From Palsa-506 sp963786975 (GTDB lineage Bacteria > Actinomycetota > Actinomycetes > Streptosporangiales > Streptosporangiaceae), in assembly GCA_963786975.1 (NCBI GenBank), contig CAWBBE010000011.1:248001-312000 (forward strand): 64,000 bases of DNA, written 5' to 3'. Below, piece after piece: positions 28,171-35,344 of the stretch. Position 1 is the first letter of the stretch; the number at the start of each line of letters is the position of its first letter. Position numbers and translations under genes: made by a program. The notes under the pieces were generated by a model, which did not search any database, was not told the DNA's origin, and saw nothing but the letters and a program-made list of their open reading frames with translations.

Positions 28171-28586
28171 CCTGAACCCCCACGAACCGAGCTAGCGGAC
28201 AACCCGGCCCGACGTATACAGCGGAGCACAAGATAGCGGTCGGATTCAGCCGAATCCGAAAATGATGCCCCGCCATGGGATTCCGCGACGCGGCGGCGGC
28301 GGCAAGATCAGCTAAGGCGGTGACGTTCCAGCGTATTTGACCGATTTAGTCCAAGTTTCTGGGATCCGCCAGCAGTTAGTCCGGCAACAGGCATGGTCTG
28401 CCGATTTGACGTCCTGCCGGTGGCCGTGGCGGCCCCCATTTGCGGCGTGGCGATAGTCCGGTCTGGCCGGTGATGGCGGCTCGGTTTGCTGCGCGGCGGT
28501 AACCCGGTCTTGCCGGTGGCGCCGGCGCCAGCAACGTGGCGCCGGCGCCACCGTGTCCGATGGCCCCGCTGCGGCGGGATCGACGG
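28171..28586. other. Intergenic region with palindromes, no gene seen
   Basis: No protein-like frame. It holds a perfect 8-bp inverted repeat TCGGATTC/GAATCCGA at 28240-28259, about 70 bp upstream of the repetitive membrane protein start and so a candidate operator. Imperfect direct repeats around 28440-28515 contain the word CCGGTCT(G/T)GCCGGTG, and a long hairpin follows at 28514-28553. Confidence 0.5.
28514..28553 (-). terminator. Long GC hairpin after the acetate transporter gene
   Basis: GGTGGCGCCGGCGCCA pairs with its exact complement 6 nt later, giving a stem of about 17 bp, 34 bp past the stop of the transporter gene. Each arm is itself built on the palindrome TGGCGCCGGCGCCA. Very stable; no T tract. 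Confidence 0.55.
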
Positions 28587-29253
28587 TCAGCCGTGCAGCA
28601 CGGGCTTGCCCAGCGGCAGTGCTTTGCCGCCGGTAGCCACCGAGAGAGAGCCGAAGAACAGGTACACGCCGACCGCCGCGAACAGCAGCACGATGTAGCC
28701 GCCGGTCTTGGTAAGACCGGTGGACGCATTCGCGGTGGCGATCAGCAGCAAGAGCAGCGCGAGGTCAATCAGGGCGAATACCGCCGTGAAGGCCAGCGGC
28801 AGTCGCAGGGTGGCCAGCGTGAGCATGACCACGACGATCAGCCATGCGGTCAGGAACAGTTCCTCGGTATTGGCGATCGCGGTTGCGGTAACACCGAACC
28901 AGTTGTGGGTGAGCCCGAGCACGAGCACGGCGTAGCTCAGCCAGAAGCCCGCGAAGATGCCGAACACGCACGCCACCGCGCTCTGGCCGACGGACGCACT
29001 CCAGACGGTTGCGATGAACAGGCCGGCCGACGTGGCCGCCAGGATGATCGGCAGCGCGGCGCCGACACTTGCCGCCGAGAAGACGCCGATCAGCGCCAGT
29101 CCCAGGGCTACCGAGCCGACGATGAAGCTGGGGGAGTCCCAGCACGGCAGGATCGCCAGCCAGTAGCCCGACCGGCGCTGCCTCAGCCGTGGCGGCTTCT
29201 TCTGAGCGCGTGCCGGCCCCAGCCGACCCATCAGTTGAATCGAGTGCGGTCAT
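28587..29253 (-). CDS. Acetate uptake transporter (GPR1/FUN34/YaaH family), one frameshift
   Basis: About 221 residues when one surplus G in the run GGGGG at 29130-29134 is dropped. The ATG at 29253 has GGGGGAG just upstream and opens TALDSTDGSAGAGTRSEE, leading to GDPAVLGLPSFIVGSVALGLALIGV, the expected NPxxLGLxxF entry of the SatP/YaaH family. Six hydrophobic helices follow (for example AALPIILAATSAGLFIATVW, AVACVFGIFAGFWLSYAVLVLG). Without the correction the N-terminus would be an Arg-rich WLAILPCWD stretch. The family carries acetate/succinate with protons. Confidence 0.8.
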
Positions 29254-29392
29254 CGCTCCCCCTTCGCTGAGAGCACGAGAGGCCCCAGGAACCCCTCACC
29301 TACTGGCGTGGGTTATGTCACATCTGTACCTCCCGGCTCTCCGGCGGCTGGTCTCAATTTGAGTAGGCAAGAGTCACGTCGGCTGCCCGCGG

Positions 29393-29524
29393 CTACGTGG
29401 GGTAGCGGCGCGGGGTTACGGTCCTGGTTCTGCCGGTGGGCATGGTCCAGGTCAGGGTGCCGGGGCGGGGTTGTTCGAGGTGCCAGCCGGGTGCTTGCTT
29501 GGCGGCGCGGTGGCGGCAGAGGGC
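29393..29524 (-). pseudogene. C-terminal remnant of a DUF222/HNH endonuclease
   Basis: A 43-codon minus-strand stretch ending at TAG 29393-29395 reads LCRHRAAKQAPGWHLEQ, then PRPGTLTWTMPTGRTRTVTP and RRYPT. This is the usual C-terminus of the actinobacterial DUF222-HNH proteins (C-x-H-H-x2-K-Q...W...G...W..P.GR...T.P..Y). Everything upstream that should hold the HNH core is missing, so this is a scar of a lost mobile-associated gene. Confidence 0.65.
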
Positions 29525-29654
29525 CCTCTGACAAACCTCAATTACATAGGTAGTCCACGGGCCGAGTGATACCGGCGCACAGGCCAGAGCCTGCCCAGCC
29601 CGGCAGCGTGAGCCCCGGTCCCGCGCGGGCTGTGTCGGCCCGCTTCGGAGATGG

Positions 29655-30275
29655 TCAGCGGGCGGCGCGCCACCAGACGCCGAAGTTGCGGCCGTTGTTC
29701 CATGGATATGTCGGTCGCAGTACCACGGTGCCGGTGGAGGTGCCGGTGCTGGTGCCGATGGCCCGGTAGCTGGGCCACCGGCCGAGGAGAGTGCCGCGGG
29801 TGCCGTTGTAGCTGGTCAGGCGGGTGTTCTTGAATGACCATAGCCGGGTGTCAGTGCGGGCAGAGCGCGACGTGGGCCCACCTCCCATCACCCTGGCCAT
29901 CGTCCAGACCCACGCCTGAGACACGGGCTTCACGACCGTACTGCTGACGCCGGTCGAGAGGTCCGTGGCGGTGAAGCTGTCCTTCAACGCATGCCGGTCG
30001 TGGTAGATGCTGATGGTGACCCGGTCGCCGACGCTCGGCTCCACGGCGATGGTCCCGCTCTGTGCCACCGTAAAGATGTCGTACCACGAGATGCTGCCGG
30101 GGCCGCCGCCGCACTGCACGCTGACGCTAACGGCGTCGTCAGGGTTGATGAGCACGACGCTGGCGCGCAGCAAGATCCCGCAGCCATCACCCTCCAGCGG
30201 CTTACGAGAGCAGTACGGCAGCGACTGGACGATCCTGGTCCACCTGGACGCGTCCGTCGTGTCGGCCGAGCACAT
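29655..30275 (-). CDS. Beta-rich protein, possibly a degenerate eqolisin (peptidase G1)-like domain
   Basis: Up to 206 residues. The core SVSVQCGGGPGSISWYDIF, then VEPSVGDRVTISIYHD and DSFTATDLSTGVSSTVV, resembles the second half of the G1 beta-sandwich (xWYExYP, VxPGDxIxAxV, DxTTG). The N-terminal part with the catalytic Gln and any signal peptide are absent, and the position where the catalytic Glu is expected reads WVWTMAR. So if related, it is not a working peptidase. The start is unclear: a GTG near 30156 is as likely as 30275, because the 5' end lies antisense to a small plus-strand gene. Low-certainty family call. Confidence 0.4.
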   Translation of the reverse strand: MCSADTTDASRWTRIVQSLPYCSRKPLEGDGCGILLRASVVLINPDDAVSVSVQCGGGPGSISWYDIFTVAQSGTIAVEPSVGDRVTISIYHDRHALKDSFTATDLSTGVSSTVVKPVSQAWVWTMARVMGGGPTSRSARTDTRLWSFKNTRLTSYNGTRGTLLGRWPSYRAIGTSTGTSTGTVVLRPTYPWNNGRNFGVWWRAAR

Positions 30276-30369
30276 CTTGGCCGACGGCCGAGCGGTGCGC
30301 TACCTGGTGGCCCACAGCGTCGCCGAGCTGGCGGGCAAGCTCGACGCAGCCACGGCGCGTGAACCGTGA
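30148..30369 (+). CDS. Small orphan protein
   Basis: 73 residues from ATG 30148 (weak CAGGG upstream): LREQYGSDWTILVHLDASV, then EHILADGRAVRYLVAHSVAELAGKL. The amphipathic pattern is that of a folded alpha/beta mini-protein like those often next to actinomycete integrative elements (LRxxYxxxWxI ... A.s..eLa..L). Function unknown. It overlaps the 5' part of the minus-strand beta-rich gene. Confidence 0.45.
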   Translation: MSTTLARSKIPQPSPSSGLREQYGSDWTILVHLDASVVSAEHILADGRAVRYLVAHSVAELAGKLDAATAREP

Positions 30370-30381
30370 ACGCCCGGCTGC

Positions 30382-30570
30382 ATGTCGGCTCGGCAGGGAT
30401 TAACAGCCCCGGCTGCCAGACTGAGCAAGCCCGGATTCGCCGTGGTCTACCTGACCGCTGCGGGCAGCTTCCTGGCGTTCACATCATCCGACGCTGCCCG
30501 CGAACTCGCGGCGGCATGCATCCGCGCAGCTGAGCTGCTCTACGGCCCGCAGGTGGTTCCGGCAACATGA
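30382..30570 (+). CDS. Small orphan protein
   Basis: 62 residues beginning MSARQGLTAPAARLSKPG, then FAVVYLTAAGSFLAFTSSDA and ARELAAACIRAAELLYGPQ. It follows the previous small gene by 12 bp and is followed by a strong hairpin, which supports a two-gene transcript. Not recognised. Confidence 0.4.
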   Translation: MSARQGLTAPAARLSKPGFAVVYLTAAGSFLAFTSSDAARELAAACIRAAELLYGPQVVPAT

Positions 30571-30595
30571 CCAGCGCGGCGCTGTAGCACCCGAG

Positions 30596-30632
30596 ACGGC
30601 CCGGCCCTACCCGCATACATGGGCCGGGCCGT
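30596..30632 (+). terminator. GC-rich hairpin terminator
   Basis: ACGGCCCGGCCC pairs perfectly with GGGCCGGGCCGT across a 13-nt loop, 26 bp after the small gene at 30382-30570. Good candidate factor-independent terminator of the actinobacterial type. Confidence 0.6.
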
Positions 30633-30753
30633 TGGCCTGTCTGGCTGGCACCGGTCGCCGCTGTGCCGGGAGCCCCGCTGGCCGACGTGTGCGCTTGTTA
30701 TCCCTCGGAATTGGCGTCATGCCAGGGTCGGTGCGCCTACCGTCTTGCACGTG

Positions 30754-32136
30754 ATGCTGACCTGGTCGAAGTGGAGCACTCGGCGACGGCTCGGAGTGAT
30801 GGCCGCCGTTGCGGTCATGGCAGTGGCGGTCATCGTGGCGTTGCTCTGGCCGATCACTGATCTGATCGCTGCCCACGATGTTGGCCGGCTCACCGGGCCG
30901 CTACGGACGTTGCGTCTCCAGACAGCACGGGATGCTGCGCGAGGTCGGTTGCTGACACTTAGCGCAGGCCTGTTCGCAGCGGGTGCGCTGATATTTACCG
31001 CTCTGAACTTCAGCCTGTCACGGCGCACCTTCGAACTGACCGAGCAAGGGCAGGTGACCGACCGCTACACGAAGGCGATTGGGCAGCTCGGCTCCGGCAC
31101 GATCGACGTGACCATCGGCGGCATCTACGCCCTGGAGCGCATCGCCCGCGACTCGCCTAGAGACCATCCGACCGTCATGGAAGTCCTGGCCGCATGCATC
31201 CGCGAGAACTCCCACAAGGACGGACCGCGGCCGGAGTCTGACACTGACATTCCAGGCCAGGATCAGCCCGGACGAGCAGTACGCGCCGACATTCAAGCCG
31301 CGCTTACCGTCATTAAGCGCCGAGACACCATACATGACAGCGGGCCCCCTATTGACCTCAGCGGGGCGACCCTCATCCGCGCAAGCCTCACCGGCGCGCA
31401 CCTCACCGGCGCGCACCTCACCGGCGCCGACCTCACCGGCGCGCACCTCACCGGCGCGCACCTCACCGGCGCCGACCTCACCGGCGCGCACCTCACCGGC
31501 GCGAACCTCAACGACGCGAACCTCACCGGCGCGAACCTCAACGACGCGAACCTCACCGGCGCGAACCTCAACGACGTGGACCTCACCGGCGCGAACCTCA
31601 ACGACGTGGACCTCACCGGCGCGAACCTCAACGACGCGAACCTCACCGGCGCGAACCTCACCAGCGCGAACCTCACCGACGCGCGCCTCAACGGCGCGCA
31701 CCTCAACCGCGCGCGCCTCGCCGGCACGCGCCTCGCCGGCGCGGACCTCGCCAAGGCGTACCTCATCGAGGCGTACCTCATCGACGTGCGCCTCAACGGC
31801 GCGAACCTCAACGAGGCGAATCTCACCGATGCGGACCTAACCGACGCGGACCTCAACGACGCGCAACTCAACCGCGCGAACCTCACCGGTGTACACCTCG
31901 CCGGCGCGGACCTCAACGAGGCGTACCTCAATGACGCGAACCTCACCGATGCGCGCGTCACCTACGCGCGCAACCTCACCCACGCGCACCTCACCGGCGC
32001 GATCTGGCCGCTGGACACGCCAGTTCCGGACCGATTTGTGCGTGACGCTGGCTCCGGCCGACTGAAGCGGACCGACGACGATCCCGCCGACGACGGCCCT
32101 GTCAGCGACCAGCCCGGGGGTAACTCTTCCGCCTGA
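30754..32136 (+). CDS. Membrane pentapeptide-repeat protein
   Basis: 460 residues from ATG 30754 (GTG 30751 is equally possible). Two N-terminal membrane helices (VMAAVAVMAVAVIVALLWPI; LLTLSAGLFAAGALIFTALNF) enclose a short external loop, then come QGQVTDRYTKAIGQLGSG and GGIYALERIARDSPRDHPTVMEVL, the conserved linker of Streptomyces-type membrane pentapeptide proteins. From about residue 205 to 415 it is an almost unbroken A(D/N/H)LxG right-handed quadrilateral beta-helix. The family is abundant and mostly without known role; a link to gyrase protection is not supported here. The frame open upstream to 30619 is not protein-like. Confidence 0.85.
   Translation: MLTWSKWSTRRRLGVMAAVAVMAVAVIVALLWPITDLIAAHDVGRLTGPLRTLRLQTARDAARGRLLTLSAGLFAAGALIFTALNFSLSRRTFELTEQGQVTDRYTKAIGQLGSGTIDVTIGGIYALERIARDSPRDHPTVMEVLAACIRENSHKDGPRPESDTDIPGQDQPGRAVRADIQAALTVIKRRDTIHDSGPPIDLSGATLIRASLTGAHLTGAHLTGADLTGAHLTGAHLTGADLTGAHLTGANLNDANLTGANLNDANLTGANLNDVDLTGANLNDVDLTGANLNDANLTGANLTSANLTDARLNGAHLNRARLAGTRLAGADLAKAYLIEAYLIDVRLNGANLNEANLTDADLTDADLNDAQLNRANLTGVHLAGADLNEAYLNDANLTDARVTYARNLTHAHLTGAIWPLDTPVPDRFVRDAGSGRLKRTDDDPADDGPVSDQPGGNSSA
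31366..32000 (+). repeat. 15-bp tandem repeats in the pentapeptide gene
   Basis: Roughly 40 copies of a 15-bp unit such as CTCACCGGCGCGCAC, near-identical in the first third and more diverged later. Translates to AxLxG pentapeptides. Confidence 0.85.
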
Positions 32137-32315
32137 CGGCCCGGTCAAGGAATGACGAACGCGGGCACCGTGACGGGTGGCGTCGAGTACCCGCGTTCGC
32201 AGCCAGGGCCGGCGAGCAACCGCTACCGGCCATCAAGCTCGGATCATGACGGCGCTTGGCACTGGCACGGCGCCGCGCGGCGCTCCCCGGAAGGGGCCAC
32301 ATGCCGCGCGGCAGC

Positions 32316-32690
32316 TCAGTCGGTAGCCGACGGCGCCGGACTGCCACTCGGGCGGCCAGGCGGCCGGGATCGAGCGCCAGGTGGCCGATTTGCGGCGGCC
32401 CCCCGGCGTACCTCGCTGCGGCTGATCTCGGCCAGCAGCTCCGCCTCACGGCGGCGGAAGCTCGCCGCGCGGTTGCGGCTGATCACCGGGTCCGACCGCC
32501 AGGCGGCGGTCAGCTCCGCAGCGCGGCGCGCAAGCGCGTCCGAGCCGGACACGTTCATGTTCAGCGGGTCGGCCTCGGAGGCGGCGAGCAGCCGGCGGCA
32601 GAGGCGGACCAGCTCGGCCTGCGGGTCGATCGCGCCGATCTTGCCGATACGCGCGCCCAGCTCCGCGGTGCCCGGATCCCCAAGGCCGGC
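32316..32690 (-). other. Possible orphan coding stretch without a clear start
   Basis: A minus-strand frame downstream of the activator gene reads protein-like: GTAELGARIGKIGAIDPQAE, LVRLCRRLLAASEADPLNMN, VSGSDALARRAAELTAAWRS, DPVISRNRAASFRRREAELL. It ends near 32316 after an Arg/Pro-rich tail. No ATG/GTG with a ribosome site lies between the activator stop and the conserved-looking region, so it may be a truncated or frameshifted gene. Not recognised. The remaining part of the 32137-32707 gap shows nothing convincing. Confidence 0.35.
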
Positions 32691-32707
32691 TACAGCGGCC
32701 GGATGGC

Positions 32708-34567
32708 TCAGCTGGCGGGAGTGACGATTCCGTATTCGTGGATCTTGCGGTAGATCGTTGCCCGGGACATTCCCAGCGACTCCGCCGCCTTCACCTTGTT
32801 CCCGTCGTAATCCAGCAGGCTTTGCACGATCGCGTCGCGCTCCATCGACTCCAGCGGGCTGAGCAGCCGGCGGCTCACCGTCCAGCATTCTGGCGGCAGG
32901 TCGTTGGGCCGGATCGAGCCGCTGCGGCGGTGCTGCGCCACCCGTCTGAGCACCTGCCAGAGCTGCTCGGTGTTGCCTGGCCAGTTTGACCGCAACAGCA
33001 ACTGCATCGCCTCGGCCGAGCAGCTCAGCCTGCCCTGCAGGTTGAGCCTCGCCAGGAAGAACGGCACGAGCTCGTGCAGATCCTCGATGTGATGACGGAG
33101 CGGCGGAAGCTCTACGGTGCTCGGAAAGAACCGCAGCAGCTCGGCCAGTTCCTCGTTCGTCCCGGTCTCACTCAGCGTGACGGCGACCCATAGCGACTCA
33201 TGCTGCCCGGTAGTCTGCGCGTCCTGCAGGGCCGCGGACAGCGTCTGCAGCTGCCGGGCGCTAAGCCTGTCGACGTGCCTGATCACCAGGCTGCCGGCGC
33301 TTTCCAGCAGCTCGTGGCAAGCGCTGGTCAGCCATTCCTGGCCATCAGCGTCGGCGGCGTCGAGCACCCGGAGGCGGCTGGCCGGATTGCGGCGCTGGTG
33401 CACCGCCCGGATCACCGCGAGCTTGCCGGTGCCCGGCTCGCCCTGCAGCGCCAGCCACTCGCCGGAGCCGTAGATCGCGTCCACCTGGTGGCATCCGCGC
33501 AGCCACAGTGCCCCGGTGCCGACCACGCCGGGAAGGAAGAGCCGGGCCATCGAGCCGACGCTGATGCCGGTCTCCTGGGCCTGCCTGCTGCCCGGCTCCA
33601 GCAGCTTGACGTGCACGACGCCGCCCGCGCCCTGGCCGTCGCCCGGCACCGGGCGGCAATGGATCCGCGCCCTGACGCCGGTGGGCAGATCCACCACTGC
33701 GGTACCGGGATGCCGGCTGGCCAGCGCCTCGGCGGCCTGCCCGAGCAGCACTACCTGGTCGCCGGGATCCAGCACCTGCCGGGCGTAGTCGTTCATCATC
33801 ACGACGTCGTTATTGAGCGCGAGCACGATTCCCGCGGTCCGCCGGCACGCCCGCAGGTACTCCTGCAGCAGCACGAATTCCTTCTCGCCGCTGCCGGTGA
33901 GCAGCGCCTGCTGGATCTGGTCGGCGGTGGTCTTGGCGAGCGCGATGAGCAGCGCGTCGGCGTCCTTGCGCCAGCAGGTCAGGTCGACGGCCCCGACCGT
34001 CTTGCCGGAGATCGGGTGGTGGATAGGCACCCCGGCGCAGGCCAGATCCTCAAGGTTCTCGGCATAGTGCTCATGGCCGAACACGTGCATCGGCCGTCCG
34101 CCCTCCAGCGCCGTGCCGATTCCGTTGGTGCCGACGAACTCCTCGGCATAACTGAAACCCGGCGCGAGCTGCACGCTGTCCAGGTGCCTGTCAAGATCAT
34201 GATCGGCTGCCAGGCGGGTCAGCACCACGCCGGCCGCGTCGGTAAGGATCACGCTGATCGGCTGGCCGTCCAGGTGCTCGCGAAGGTTCCGCAGTACCGG
34301 CAGGGCGCTGCGGGTCAGCGGGGTGTCCAGGTCTGGGTCGCGGACGTAGGACAGGTCGATATGGTCAGCCGCGACATTCCACCGCCGGGACCGCCACCAG
34401 GACGCCAGGATCGTGTCGCGGACCTGGTCCGGCTCGATCGGCTCGGCGGTGAGGAACCGCTCCCTGGTTTTGGCCAGCCGGTCCCCGCCGGTCAGGATCC
34501 TGTCCCGGGTCCTGGCTAGCCGGCCACGACCAGTCACGTCCGATGGCTGGGATCCTGCTGGTGGCAT
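32708..34567 (-). CDS. AcoR/MimR-type enhancer-binding-like transcriptional activator
   Basis: 619 residues, ATG 34567 with GGGAGG five nt upstream. N-terminal ASWWRSRRWNV segment, a GAF sensor (ISVILTDAAGVVL, GFSYAEEFVGTNGIGTALEG), a second sensor-like region, a modified AAA+ domain with Walker A LQGEPGTGKLAV and the conserved SNWPGNTEQLWQVLRR, and a Fis-type helix-turn-helix (NKVKAAESLGMSRATIYRKIHEYGI). This is the activator type linked to Mim/Prm monooxygenase and acetoin operons. The GAFTGA loop that contacts sigma-54 is missing. It is divergent from the monooxygenase operon and presumably binds the palindromes at 34676 and 35175. Confidence 0.9.
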   Translation of the reverse strand: MPPAGSQPSDVTGRGRLARTRDRILTGGDRLAKTRERFLTAEPIEPDQVRDTILASWWRSRRWNVAADHIDLSYVRDPDLDTPLTRSALPVLRNLREHLDGQPISVILTDAAGVVLTRLAADHDLDRHLDSVQLAPGFSYAEEFVGTNGIGTALEGGRPMHVFGHEHYAENLEDLACAGVPIHHPISGKTVGAVDLTCWRKDADALLIALAKTTADQIQQALLTGSGEKEFVLLQEYLRACRRTAGIVLALNNDVVMMNDYARQVLDPGDQVVLLGQAAEALASRHPGTAVVDLPTGVRARIHCRPVPGDGQGAGGVVHVKLLEPGSRQAQETGISVGSMARLFLPGVVGTGALWLRGCHQVDAIYGSGEWLALQGEPGTGKLAVIRAVHQRRNPASRLRVLDAADADGQEWLTSACHELLESAGSLVIRHVDRLSARQLQTLSAALQDAQTTGQHESLWVAVTLSETGTNEELAELLRFFPSTVELPPLRHHIEDLHELVPFFLARLNLQGRLSCSAEAMQLLLRSNWPGNTEQLWQVLRRVAQHRRSGSIRPNDLPPECWTVSRRLLSPLESMERDAIVQSLLDYDGNKVKAAESLGMSRATIYRKIHEYGIVTPAS

Positions 34568-34675
34568 GGGCGCCTCCCTGCTTCCCGGTACCGCTCAGCA
34601 GGCCGGGCCCAGCCTGCGGGCGGCGCTTGAGGGTTGCGTCGTCCTCTCAAGATAAACACGACTTTGCGGGTATGT

Positions 34676-34690
34676 GTCTCATGTTGAGAC
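34676..34690. promoter_or_regulatory. Palindromic operator, copy 1
   Basis: GTCTCATGTTGAGAC, a perfect 6+6 inverted repeat with a 3-nt spacer, between the divergent activator and the Gln-rich gene. An AT-richer stretch (AAGATAAACACGACTTTG) lies just before it. A near-identical copy is at 35175. Likely the activator binding site. Confidence 0.7.
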
Positions 34691-34756
34691 CGCTTTCTTC
34701 CGCAGAGCGCCTTTTGATGCCCCAGTCTGCGTCCACAGCCAGCCAGGAGGTGCATC

Positions 34757-35083
34757 ATGAATCGCCCCGATGAGCCGCAGGACCTGCAGCTTGACCAGCA
34801 GAACCAGCAGCAGAATCAGCAGGGGCAACAGCAGAATCATCTCCACGGCGAGCACCACGAGGAGACCTACAACCCCTGGAGCATCGTCAATCTTGTCTTT
34901 CACCACCTGGCGGATGAAGGCCTGCACCCGGTCCTCGGCGGCACCGGCGACCCGGGCCAGCCGGCCGCGCTCCTGCTCGAGGCCCTGGGCATTCAGCCGG
35001 CGCCGGAGGGAAATCGCCAGGAATCCCAGAACGTGCAGCAGCATCTCGCCGAGATCAGGATCGCCGTCTTCGGCGACAGCTGA
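34757..35083 (+). CDS. Small Gln-rich protein encoded ahead of the monooxygenase operon
   Basis: 108 residues, ATG 34757 preceded eight nt by GGAGG. The first 40 residues are extremely Gln/Asn/His-rich (LDQQNQQQNQQGQQQNHL), then a folded-looking part NPWSIVNLVFHHLADEGLHP, VLGGTGDPGQPAALLLEALG, IQPAPEGNRQESQNVQQHLA. It sits between the two operators, in the direction of the operon, so it is probably the first gene transcribed under the activator. No known domain recognised. The reverse strand is also open but only because CAG/CTG repeats give Leu/Val runs. Confidence 0.65.
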   Translation: MNRPDEPQDLQLDQQNQQQNQQGQQQNHLHGEHHEETYNPWSIVNLVFHHLADEGLHPVLGGTGDPGQPAALLLEALGIQPAPEGNRQESQNVQQHLAEIRIAVFGDS

Positions 35084-35174
35084 GCTGATCTTTGACCAGC
35101 CGGTCACTGGCCCCTGACCAGGCGTTGACCCGCCGTCGGCTGCCGGGCAGAACGCTGCCTGACGAGCCGGAGTT

Positions 35175-35189
35175 GTCTCATGTTGAGAG
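35175..35189. promoter_or_regulatory. Palindromic operator, copy 2
   Basis: GTCTCATGTTGAGAG, identical to copy 1 except the last base, about 170 bp before the large hydroxylase subunit. A further half-site TGTCTCA is at 35308-35314. Together they suggest a second activator-dependent promoter directly for prmA. Confidence 0.65.
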
Positions 35190-35344
35190 CGCCGAACGCC
35201 GGGAACCGGGTTCTGATCGGCCAAAGAGAATTTTCGGGCGCGCAGATGCGTGTCCGGCCGGCGAGGTGAGGGGCTGTCGCCGGAGAAGGCAATGGCTGCA
35301 GGCGGGCTGTCTCAGCCGACCCGAGTGAAGGGTGAGGGAGTGGA

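Noticed and set aside
31018..31961. Long minus-strand and second plus-strand frames across the pentapeptide repeats
   Set aside because: 15-bp repeats keep every frame open; only the plus frame with pentapeptides and membrane helices is a real protein.
31366..32000. CRISPR-like array
   Set aside because: Units are contiguous 15-bp coding repeats without spacers.
34679..35224. Minus-strand 181-residue frame with an apparent Leu/Val-rich membrane helix
   Set aside because: The hydrophobic run is the reverse reading of CAG-rich Gln codons; the plus-strand gene has the ribosome site and better protein character.
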